Translations under genes and position numbers: made by a program | Origin: Paenibacillus agaridevorans | GTDB lineage: Bacteria; Bacillota; Bacilli; Paenibacillales; Paenibacillaceae | Assembly (NCBI RefSeq): GCF_003112455.1 | Contig: NZ_BDQX01000093.1 | Span: 1-34,155, forward strand | Length of the DNA: 34,155 bases | Direction: 5' to 3' | Shown: one piece after another, positions 1-6,376 of the stretch | Numbering within the stretch: the first letter of the stretch is position 1 | Layout of the letters: every line of letters begins with the position of its first letter | Notes under the pieces: generated by a model | Told to the model about the DNA's origin: nothing | The model's database searches: none | What the model saw: the letters and a program-made list of their open reading frames with translations, nothing else

Positions 1-1
1 C

Positions 2-1576
2 CCAGCCTATACGGTAGATTATCATATTCAGGATTCGTACAGTATTCGCCATACTTCGGATTTATTTGGTTTAGATTTCTATCCGCTACACGGTCAGCCA
101 GCGGATGACTTAAGTATTATAGGGAATATGCAAAAAACGATGACAGACAGTCTTGGCAAGATGGGACAATGGCCAGTCGTACAGGCGCATAACATTCGCA
201 ATTACGGCACATTAGATGCATTACGTGGACCGACAACAGAAGAAATGCGCAATATGACATGGCAGTATCTTGCAGAAGGTGCAAAAGGGATCTTATTCTA
301 TTCTTTATTCGATTTGAAGCGTGATGCGAGTGGCGCTAGCTACGAATCGTTGCTTGAAAATACGAAGCAAGTTGCTAAAGAAGTAGAATTGATGGCACCT
401 GTTATCCTATCCGAAGAGGCTATCCCGGCAATTACACATTCAACAGCAGATGGTTTAAAAATGATGGTTAAAAGCTACAATGATCATGTGTATATATTTG
501 CGGTAAACAACAGCGAAACAGCACAGCAAGTGACGTTTACGTCCGAGCAATTCGACAATGATGCAGTACGCGTATGGAACGAAAATCGTAATGTAACATG
601 GGTAGATGGACAGTTTACAGATACTTTTGAACCACTGGCCGTTCATATTTATGAAATTGGAACGGGCGCGGGTATTGTGGAGCCAACGCTTGCTCAGTGG
701 GCAAATGGAAGTGAATTATCTATTTCACAAGTTGCACAATCCAGTGTGCAATTAAGCTGGCCTGACGCTTGGAATGCGGAGAGCTATCGTATTTATAAAG
801 ATGGCGAACTAATCGAAGAAGTAACGGCAGAGACATCCACGTATCGCGTTGCAGAATTGAATTCCAATACGCAGTATACTTTTACAGTAAAAGCTGTTAA
901 TTCATTAGGTTATGAGAACGCTGGACTCGCAAAAGTTATTCGTACGACTTCTTATTCGGGAGGGAGTTATACGCCTGTTCTGCCCGATAATACGGATTTA
1001 CAGCAGCTTAATGAAGAGGAAGTTGAAGCATCTGCAAGTCATTTCACGGACATCCAATCACATTGGGCACAAAGTGCGATAAAAAGATTGTATCGTGAGC
1101 AATTGATAAACGGGTACCCTGATGGTCAATTTAAGCCAGAACGTTTCGTTACTCGGGCTGAGTTTATTGTCATGCTTATGAATGTCCTGAAATTAGATGT
1201 ATCGGTGAGTGAGTTGAATTTTACCGATGAACGGCAAATTGCGGAATGGGCAAGAACGGCGATTGGTAAAGCAATCAGTGCGGGTATTGTTTCGGGTTAT
1301 CCTGATGGTAGCTTCCATCCGAATCAAACGATGACACGTGTGGAAATGATTGAGATTCTTGCGCGAGCGTTACAGTTGCAAGTAAATACGGAAACTGTTC
1401 TGCCGTTCGTAGATCTGGATCAAATTCCATCTTGGGCGATACAGGCCGTACAGTCTGTCTATCAACAAGGTTTGATTCAAGGTAAAACAGGTGGCTTTTT
1501 AGCGCCATTAGATACATTGACACGTGCAGAAGCGGCAGTGATTCTAACTCGTATTTTGGATTGGCAAAGTGAATAA
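2..1576 (+). CDS. SLH-anchored glycoside-hydrolase-like protein, 5' end missing
   Basis: The reading frame is open from base 2, before the first ATG at 128, so the gene begins outside the window; 524 codons are visible. The first ~120 residues look like the end of a TIM-barrel glycoside hydrolase (motifs LDFYPLHG, GAKGILFYSLFD), followed by a small beta-sandwich (KSYNDHVYIFAVNNSE). Next comes a fibronectin-III-like domain (about nt 700-940), a short linker, and three SLH domains (about nt 1035-1570) with typical GYPDGxFxP and TRAE motifs. SLH domains bind pyruvylated secondary cell-wall polymer, so the enzyme is predicted to sit on the cell surface. The substrate cannot be read from this fragment. 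The gene is visibly more AT-rich than the molybdate genes after it. A ~200 bp piece (394-593) is duplicated at 26988-27186. I am sure of the SLH and Fn3 parts and less sure of the hydrolase family. Confidence 0.85.
   Translation, partial: PAYTVDYHIQDSYSIRHTSDLFGLDFYPLHGQPADDLSIIGNMQKTMTDSLGKMGQWPVVQAHNIRNYGTLDALRGPTTEEMRNMTWQYLAEGAKGILFYSLFDLKRDASGASYESLLENTKQVAKEVELMAPVILSEEAIPAITHSTADGLKMMVKSYNDHVYIFAVNNSETAQQVTFTSEQFDNDAVRVWNENRNVTWVDGQFTDTFEPLAVHIYEIGTGAGIVEPTLAQWANGSELSISQVAQSSVQLSWPDAWNAESYRIYKDGELIEEVTAETSTYRVAELNSNTQYTFTVKAVNSLGYENAGLAKVIRTTSYSGGSYTPVLPDNTDLQQLNEEEVEASASHFTDIQSHWAQSAIKRLYREQLINGYPDGQFKPERFVTRAEFIVMLMNVLKLDVSVSELNFTDERQIAEWARTAIGKAISAGIVSGYPDGSFHPNQTMTRVEMIEILARALQLQVNTETVLPFVDLDQIPSWAIQAVQSVYQQGLIQGKTGGFLAPLDTLTRAEAAVILTRILDWQSE
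394..593 (+). repeat. Direct repeat, copy 1 (inside the SLH hydrolase gene)
   Basis: These ~200 bases lie in frame within the intact SLH hydrolase gene and encode MAPVILSEEA through NENRNV. The same sequence recurs in the same orientation at 26988-27186 with seven substitutions and one deleted base (hand alignment). This copy is the functional one because the reading frame continues on both sides. Confidence 0.93.
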
Positions 1577-1645
1577 ATAAAGCTTTAGATACAAGTAGGT
1601 TGAAGGGGAGCGGATTAGGAAGTTGAACCGGGGGGACTCTCTGTG

Positions 1646-1702
1646 AAAAATAGAATGCCCGACCTTTCGGGAAGAAGCGGGCGGAGGCATCAAGCCTCCG
1701 CC
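1646..1702 (-). terminator. Tandem hairpins at the 3' end of the mod regulator
   Basis: Reading on the minus strand, a perfect 9-bp hairpin (arms 1694-1702 and 1680-1688, GGCGGAGGC/GCCTCCGCC, 5-nt loop) overlaps the regulator's stop codon. A second hairpin follows (CCCGA/TCGGG, arms 1667-1671 and 1658-1662) and then a T-rich run ending TATTTTTC. The second hairpin with its T-run is a plausible intrinsic terminator for the minus-strand gene. A hairpin over a stop codon is less usual. Confidence 0.5.
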
Positions 1703-2763
1703 ATGATTTCGCCGGTGTGGCTTAAATCGTAGGCTGCAATCGCTCGAAGCTCTCGCTTGAAGCTGTCCGACCGGAGAATGCGGAGCACGGCTTCGATCCA
1801 GGGCCTATTATCTGGCCGCTTCAGCATGACCAGATCGTAACGCTCCTGAATGAGCGGGATGAAGCTGACGCCTTGTACGATGGAGGCGGCTTTGGCCGTT
1901 CCGACGCCGACGTCGGCTTCTCCGGAGGCGACCATAGCCGCCACGGACAGGTGATTCGTGAGCGTCTTCTCGTATCCCAGCAAGCCCTCCAGCGGGATGC
2001 GGTGCAGACGAAGCTGCTCGTCGAGCAGTACGCGGGCGCCGGCGCCCTGCTCCCGGTTCGCGATGCGCATGCCGGGACGAGCGAGGTCGGTCCAGCCTGT
2101 GATGACGTGCGGATTGCCCTCCGCGACGAACAGACCTGCGCTGCGGGTCAAAAGATTGACGACGAGATGCGGCATGCCGACGAGTATACGACGGATGTAT
2201 GGCACGTTGTATTCGCCGCTGTCCCCGTCCAGCAGATGGGTACTGACAAGATCGGCTTCGCCCTTGTACATGCGGATCAGGCTGTCCATGCTGCCGATGT
2301 GCGACCGGAGCATCCGGTACTCAGGCATCTCAGTTTCCAGATGTCTGGCGAGAATGTCCAGACTGATGTCCTGTCCCGTAATAACAATGGAGCGGGGAAA
2401 TGGCGGGGAGCTTGCAGCAGCGGTCGGAGCGATTTCTGCGGTCTTCACGTCCAAAGTTGCAGCATCCCGCTGGTCTTGCGCCGTTCCCTGGTCTAACCTT
2501 GCTGCGGCAAGCGACATTCCGGTTGATTCGGCGACTGTCCTGACATCGTGCAAGGCGTTACGTCGCCCAGAAGAAACCTCCGGGACCGTTCGGTTTCGAC
2601 GCTTGTACGCCTCCAGGTCGGAGGCGTCCACCCTCATTTGTTTGCCGACGCGGTAGGAGGGCAGCTCTCCTTTTTTGATCAGGTCATAGACGGTCAGCTT
2701 GGAAATCTTGAGCAGCTTCGCGAGTTCGTCGGTAGTATAAGAGATGTCGGACGGTTGTGACAT
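1690..2763 (-). CDS. Excisionase-type HTH plus periplasmic-binding-like regulator, likely of molybdate genes
   Basis: 357 aa. Residues ~8-55 form a MerR/excisionase-type helix-turn-helix (YTTDELAKLLKISKLTVYDL, then KGELPSYRVGKQMRVDASDL). After a low-complexity linker (~56-120), residues ~125-345 resemble a type-2 periplasmic-binding (PBP-like) domain with motifs such as GSMDSLIRMYKGEADL, IANREQGAGARVLL and SGEADVGVGTAKAA. This is the architecture of cytoplasmic one-component regulators that sense a molybdate-like ligand. The gene lies upstream of and divergent from modA-modB, with one small gene between, which supports a role as their regulator. GGGAGGA lies 9 nt before the ATG. B. subtilis has, to my recollection, a comparable regulator (YvgK) beside its modA/modB homologues. 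The ligand is inferred from fold and neighbourhood only. There are no transmembrane segments. Confidence 0.85.
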   Translation of the reverse strand: MSQPSDISYTTDELAKLLKISKLTVYDLIKKGELPSYRVGKQMRVDASDLEAYKRRNRTVPEVSSGRRNALHDVRTVAESTGMSLAAARLDQGTAQDQRDAATLDVKTAEIAPTAAASSPPFPRSIVITGQDISLDILARHLETEMPEYRMLRSHIGSMDSLIRMYKGEADLVSTHLLDGDSGEYNVPYIRRILVGMPHLVVNLLTRSAGLFVAEGNPHVITGWTDLARPGMRIANREQGAGARVLLDEQLRLHRIPLEGLLGYEKTLTNHLSVAAMVASGEADVGVGTAKAASIVQGVSFIPLIQERYDLVMLKRPDNRPWIEAVLRILRSDSFKRELRAIAAYDLSHTGEIMAEA

Positions 2764-2938
2764 AGCATATGTTCCTCCCGCTAAATTAGGCCGTTAATCT
2801 ATGAGTTCTATTGTAGCATAAGAGTTGGGAAGCGGCTCCTGTTCCGTACAAGAGCAAACTTGGTAATCTGAAGCGGGCGCTGGTCAAGATTTCTTGGGAG
2901 TGGCGCCACATACGATGGTGTGAGGAGGTGTGCAGCCC

Positions 2939-3184
2939 ATGCCATGGTATCAGAAGGCGACGATGCTCATCGGTCAGCCTGTCGGGGTATCCTTGACGAA
3001 TGGTCAAGGCGTACCCGGCATCTTATGCAGCTTGAACAACAACACGGTCATCCTGCAAGAATACATGTACCAGAACCAATATGCCGCTAAACAGTATCCA
3101 TTCCATACTGTTCAAGACATCAACGGATTCCCGGGATGTTCGACGCGGCGGGACCGTTTTACTAGAGGGTTGATGACGTGGTAG
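2939..3184 (+). CDS. Small conserved-looking protein, possible Sm-like beta barrel
   Basis: About 81 aa from the ATG at 2939. A GTG at 2930 is in frame, but GAGGAGG (2922-2928) abuts it, whereas the same site is ideally spaced (10 nt) from the ATG. The sequence has a beta-rich pattern: GQPVGVSLTNGQGVPGILC, then NNNTVILQEYMYQNQYAAKQYPF and VQDINGFPGC. Short Firmicutes proteins with a 'GQPV..L.NG....G.L....' core of this kind are known and resemble a small Sm-like barrel, but I cannot name a function. There is no signal peptide or transmembrane segment. A strong terminator lies 20 bases after the stop, so it is probably a monocistronic unit between the regulator and modA rather than part of the transporter operon. 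Confidence 0.65.
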   Translation: MPWYQKATMLIGQPVGVSLTNGQGVPGILCSLNNNTVILQEYMYQNQYAAKQYPFHTVQDINGFPGCSTRRDRFTRGLMTW

Positions 3185-3200
3185 AGTAACGTTTGGATAA

Positions 3201-3227
3201 AAAAGGGGGCGAAGGCTCCCTTTTTTT
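3201..3227 (+). terminator. Intrinsic terminator after the small protein gene
   Basis: A 7-bp stem AGGGGGC/GCTCCCT (3204-3210 with 3215-3221, one G-T wobble) has a GAAG loop and is followed by seven T bases (3221-3227). The A-run before it means it could also work on the minus strand. Confidence 0.85.
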
Positions 3228-3229
3228 GA

Positions 3230-3305
3230 TGCTCGCGGGAGCTTTGCGGGGCTGTAGCCCGAGAAAATCGGGTTGCAGTGTGCCGCAATAGCCGCGAACG
3301 GAGCA
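3230..3305 (+). ncRNA. Highly structured leader-like RNA element upstream of modA
   Basis: A nested fold can be drawn by hand. The outer stem is TGCTCGCGG (3230-3238) with CCGC (3292-3295) and GAGCA (3301-3305), with a 5-nt bulge. The middle stem is TTGCGG (3244-3249) with CCGCAA (3283-3288). The inner stem is 11 bp, 3252-3262 with 3268-3278, closed by a GAAAA loop. Two inner pairs are G-U wobbles that would become A-C mismatches on the other strand, so a plus-strand RNA is favoured. The position before molybdate genes makes a molybdenum-cofactor-type riboswitch a hypothesis worth testing, but I do not recognise its consensus. The element sits after a terminator and before a candidate promoter at 3428, so it may instead be a palindromic intergenic repeat. 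Confidence 0.4.
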
Positions 3306-3405
3306 GGGGCAGGCGTCTTGTACCTAAGATACTCAAAAGGCATACCTTCGCTAGAGTGATATTACCTCACATGAAGGTTTACATCCAACCAAAAGCAGAA
3401 TTATA

Positions 3406-3433
3406 ATTATATCTAGACATAAATAGATATAAT
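3406..3433 (+). promoter_or_regulatory. Palindromic operator overlapping the modA -10 box
   Basis: A perfect 10-bp inverted repeat, ATTATATCTA (3406-3415) and TAGATATAAT (3424-3433) with an 8-bp spacer, contains the -10 consensus TATAAT (3428-3433). No good -35 box is present at the right distance, as expected for a regulated promoter. The AT-rich symmetric halves are loosely reminiscent of ModE-type sites (TATATAA halves). The divergent excisionase/PBP regulator is the obvious candidate to bind here. Confidence 0.6.
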
Positions 3434-3454
3434 GAGATGGAAGGTGCTGGGTGA

Positions 3455-4273
3455 GTGTCGGAGAGAACCGTAAGGTTTCATGCGATAGGGTTATTAGCGT
3501 TAGCGGTCATGCTGATCATGGCTGGCTGCGCGACGGGCTCGAACAAAAAGCAGCAGAATGCTGCGGAAACGCCGGTCGAGCTGACGGTGTCTGCCGCTGC
3601 CAGTCTGACGGATGCCCTCGAACAATTAAAAAGCTTATATGAGTCCAAAGCCGAAGGCGACGTGAGGATTCTGTACAATTTCGGAGCTTCCGGCGCGCTG
3701 CAGACTCAGATCGAGGAAGGCGCCCCTGTTGATCTGTTTTTGTCGGCCGCTACGAAGAACATGAAAGCTCTGGTGGACGGCGGTTACATCGAAGAGGGAC
3801 AGCAAAGCAACCTGCTTGGCAACGATCTCGTCGTTGTTGTACCAACAGACAGCAAGCTGGACCTTGCCGCCGTGCAGGACTTGCAGGGAGCTGACGTAAA
3901 ACGAATCGCGATCGGCATTCCGGAGAGCGTCCCTGCGGGGAGCTACGCCAAAGAGGCACTCGAGCATGCGGCAATGTGGGATCCATTGCAAGGCGTAATA
4001 GTACAAGCCAAGGATGTTCGCCAAGTGCTGAGCTATGTGGAGACGGGCAATGCGGATGTCGGCTTCGTATACCGAACGGACGCGATGTCGTCGACCGCAT
4101 CCAAGGTAGCCTTTGCCGTATCGCCGGACAGCTACACGCCGATTCGGTATCCGGTCGGCATCGTGAAGGCGACGGAGCATCCGGAGGAAGCGGCGGCGTT
4201 CCTTGAATTTCTGCAGAGCAAGGAAGCGTTGGACGTCTTCGTCCAATACGGCTTCTCCGTTCCGAATTCGTGA
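3455..4273 (+). CDS. modA: Molybdate ABC transporter substrate-binding lipoprotein ModA
   Basis: 272 aa from a GTG start; GGAAGGTG (3439-3446) lies 8 nt upstream. A lipoprotein signal ends in the lipobox LIMAGC (lipidated Cys25), so it is anchored outside the membrane. Hallmarks of the ModA family follow: VSAAASLTDALEQL, YNFGASGALQTQIEEGAPVDLFLSAA, IGIPESVPAGSYAKEAL, then VLSYVETGNADVGFVYRTDA and YPVGIVKATEHPEEAAAFLEFL. It captures molybdate (or tungstate) and passes it to ModB. The stop overlaps the modB start (GTGA at 4270-4273), indicating translational coupling. Expression is probably controlled through the palindrome at 3406-3433. Confidence 0.95.
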   Translation: MSERTVRFHAIGLLALAVMLIMAGCATGSNKKQQNAAETPVELTVSAAASLTDALEQLKSLYESKAEGDVRILYNFGASGALQTQIEEGAPVDLFLSAATKNMKALVDGGYIEEGQQSNLLGNDLVVVVPTDSKLDLAAVQDLQGADVKRIAIGIPESVPAGSYAKEALEHAAMWDPLQGVIVQAKDVRQVLSYVETGNADVGFVYRTDAMSSTASKVAFAVSPDSYTPIRYPVGIVKATEHPEEAAAFLEFLQSKEALDVFVQYGFSVPNS

Positions 4274-4944
4274 TCAGCATCGACTGGCAGACATTCTGGC
4301 CGCCGATTCGGCTGTCCATCCAGGTCACGCTGCTGTCCAGCATCGTAGCTGCCGTGCTTGGCATCGCCGCGGCATGGTGGATGTCCCGCAGGAAATTCCG
4401 CGGACAAACGATGGTGGATACGGCGTTCCTGCTCCCGCTTGTTTTGCCGCCGACCGTTGTGGGCTTCCTGCTGCTTATGCTGCTCGGACGCAGAAGCTGG
4501 GTCGGTCAAACGATCGAATGGCTTTTCTCGTCGCCAGTTATATTTAGCGTGTGGGCGGCCGTCATCGCGGCTGTCGTCGTTGCCTTCCCGCTTGTCTACC
4601 AGACGATGAGGGTCGGCTTCGACTCCGTCGACCGCGAGCTGGAGGAGTCGGCGCGATCCATGGGAGCCAGCAACATGCAGGTGTTCCGCATGATTACGTT
4701 GCCGCTTGCCTGGCGCTCGCTAGTGACGGCCTATGTGCTCGGCTTCGCCCGCGGCCTGGGCGAGTTCGGCGCGACCCTGATGATTGCAGGCAACATACCC
4801 GGCAAAACCCAAACGGTGCCTACCGCGATCTATGTGGCGGTTGATGCCGGCCGCATGACGATGGCATGGGCCTGGACGATTGGCATCGTTATGATCTCGT
4901 TTCTAATGCTCCTATTGACGGGGCGATGGAAAGGAAGGCACTAG
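4270..4944 (+). CDS. modB: Molybdate ABC transporter permease ModB
   Basis: 224 aa, starting with a GTG inside the modA stop. About five hydrophobic membrane segments are visible. The cytoplasmic EAA loop is clear (EESARSMGASNMQVFRMITL), and GFARGLGEFGATLMIAGN with TVPTAIYVAVDAG are typical of ModB/CysTW-type permeases. It forms the channel for oxyanion import. No modC ATPase follows; the next gene is a polysaccharide deacetylase on its own ribosome binding site. The importer must therefore use an ATPase encoded elsewhere. The length is normal for the family. Confidence 0.95.
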   Translation: MISIDWQTFWPPIRLSIQVTLLSSIVAAVLGIAAAWWMSRRKFRGQTMVDTAFLLPLVLPPTVVGFLLLMLLGRRSWVGQTIEWLFSSPVIFSVWAAVIAAVVVAFPLVYQTMRVGFDSVDRELEESARSMGASNMQVFRMITLPLAWRSLVTAYVLGFARGLGEFGATLMIAGNIPGKTQTVPTAIYVAVDAGRMTMAWAWTIGIVMISFLMLLLTGRWKGRH

Positions 4945-5014
4945 GCGGAAGCCCCTTGATCCAGTATGATAGAGTTTGATAACGAACAATGCGAGGATGA
5001 AAGGGGATAGTCTC

Positions 5015-5821
5015 TTGGCCACACGCAAAATCAAATTCGATCGTTTCCCGAACGGCAGCCAAAAAGCTGTCGTATTCAGTTTCGACGACGGACGCGAGCA
5101 CGATCGTCGGTTAGTCGAGATGATGAATCGATACGGACTGAAAGGCACGTTCCATCTCAATTCCGGATTTTTTGGACGGGACGGGTACATCCAAGCGGAA
5201 GAGGTTCGGGCATTATTCGAAGGGCATGAAGTGTCCGCGCACACGGTGACGCATCCGTTCCTCGAGCAGTCGCCTTCGGATCAGGTGGCGGAGGAGATTT
5301 TGACGGACAGGGCGGCGCTTGAAGCGCTTGTCGGGTATCCGGTTCGGGGCATGAGCTACCCGTTCGGCACCTACAACGACAAGGTGGTGGAGATGCTGCC
5401 TGCTCTGGGCATCGAGAATGCGCGTACGGTGCAAAGCCACGGCGGTTTCCACATGCCAGCGGACCCATTGCGTTGGCACCCTACCTGCCATCACAAGACG
5501 ATGGTGGAGAAAGCGGAGGAGTTCTTGGCTTTGCAGTCTCGCCACTCGCGTATGGAGCTGTTGTTTATTTGGGGGCATAGTTATGAGTTTGCCAATGACG
5601 ACAATTGGGAGTTGGTCGACCGTGTCGGCGAGCTGCTGGGCGGCCGTGAAAATCTTTGGCATACCGCAATGTCGGAGCTGATCGCATACCAGAATGCCGT
5701 AAGCGCACTCCGTTTTTCTGTCGACAGGAGTCTTGTCCACAATCCGTCTGCTACCGATGTATGGATCGGCGTTGACGGGGAGTCGGCCATGGTGCCGGCG
5801 GGCAAGACGATTAAGTTGTAG
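5015..5821 (+). CDS. Polysaccharide deacetylase family protein (NodB fold)
   Basis: 268 aa from a TTG start, chosen because AAAGGGGA (5000-5007) is 7 nt upstream. A TTG at 4976 and an ATG at 4997 in the same frame lack a well-placed site. NodB-fold motifs: VVFSFDDG (Asp24, Asp25), metal-binding SAHTVTHP (His76, His80), RGMSYPFGTYND, and a late GHSYEF. These give the Asp-His-His metal triad of carbohydrate esterase family 4-like enzymes. There is no signal peptide or transmembrane segment, so the protein is probably cytoplasmic and could act on imported acetylated oligosaccharides or other amide substrates rather than on wall peptidoglycan. It lies 70 bp after modB but is probably functionally separate. 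A strong hairpin follows at 5865-5900. Confidence 0.88.
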   Translation: MATRKIKFDRFPNGSQKAVVFSFDDGREHDRRLVEMMNRYGLKGTFHLNSGFFGRDGYIQAEEVRALFEGHEVSAHTVTHPFLEQSPSDQVAEEILTDRAALEALVGYPVRGMSYPFGTYNDKVVEMLPALGIENARTVQSHGGFHMPADPLRWHPTCHHKTMVEKAEEFLALQSRHSRMELLFIWGHSYEFANDDNWELVDRVGELLGGRENLWHTAMSELIAYQNAVSALRFSVDRSLVHNPSATDVWIGVDGESAMVPAGKTIKL

Positions 5822-5835
5822 TTGTTAAGTTTGCT

Positions 5836-6009
5836 GCCAGGCCATCTTCAACGTCGAAACGATCAAGAACCTCGCCGATCCCACGATCGACGAGGTTCTT
5901 CTCTTTTGTGCACGTGAATTTCCAGATAACCCTGTACAAAAAGTATATGGACTTCTTGGTGGCGTCGGCCGATCTGAAAAAAGTGTTGTTCGGCAATGAT
6001 TTCGACTAA
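5836..6009 (+). pseudogene. Decayed coding remnant of unknown origin
   Basis: Two overlapping plus-strand frames each look protein-like over a short stretch and join by one frameshift. The first, around 5836-5920, reads AIFNVETIKNLADPTIDEVL. The second, 5909-6009, reads QITLYKKYMDFLVASADLKK and ends in FGNDFD and TAA. Neither has a start with a ribosome binding site. Codon use resembles the GC-richer neighbours. It may be the tail of a lost gene; I do not recognise the family, and minus-strand frames here look like shadows. Confidence 0.3.
5865..5908 (+). terminator. Long hairpin terminator after the deacetylase
   Basis: AAGAACCTCG (5865-5874) pairs perfectly with CGAGGTTCTT (5891-5900). After one mismatch, CGATC also pairs with GATCG inside, giving a ~16-bp stem with a 4-base loop. 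The tail CTCTTTTG is T-rich. It falls within the decayed coding remnant, so the symmetry may have arisen by chance. Confidence 0.5.
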
Positions 6010-6195
6010 ACGAAAGTGGAGACCCGGATTGCATAAAGATTCCAATAACCATCATGCATCGCTAGTGATAGAAAGTAATGAAATGAAACAACTATTAAAT
6101 AATATTTAACTCGCAACGATTTAATACTAGGCTATTATAAGAAATACCCAATGAAACCATTGGAGGTCTAAGTTTCTGCTGCATCAACTCTCTGG

Positions 6196-6209
6196 TGAAA
6201 ACGCTTACT
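6196..6209 (+). promoter_or_regulatory. Candidate CcpA cre site upstream of the first giant SLH gene
   Basis: TGAAAACGCTTACT closely fits the catabolite-responsive element pattern TGWAANCGNTNWCA. It lies 168 bp before the start codon of the 2404-aa SLH protein. The surrounding gap (6010-6376) holds AT-rich stretches such as TATTATAA near 6133 but no promoter I can place with confidence and no gene. Confidence 0.6.
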
Positions 6210-6376
6210 AGTCTGCGAAAAACCTCTCGCGCGTGTAAAAACGATTTGTCGGATCTATGCGAGTTGAACAATGACATAAAAGGGGGAAAAGCATTGAGAT
6301 TTTAATGGAAGTGGGATAGCAAACATAATTTCTGATGTTGGAGAGTGCTTCTATCATTGAAAGTGGAGGGAAAGGC

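Noticed and set aside
1873..2656. Two plus-strand frames opposite the mod regulator
   Set aside because: Both overlap a well-supported HTH/PBP gene and show shadow-type composition rich in Ser, Arg and Cys.
3451..3642. 63-codon frame starting with GTG four bases before modA
   Set aside because: It overlaps modA in another frame and lacks protein-like sequence; ModA is unmistakable.
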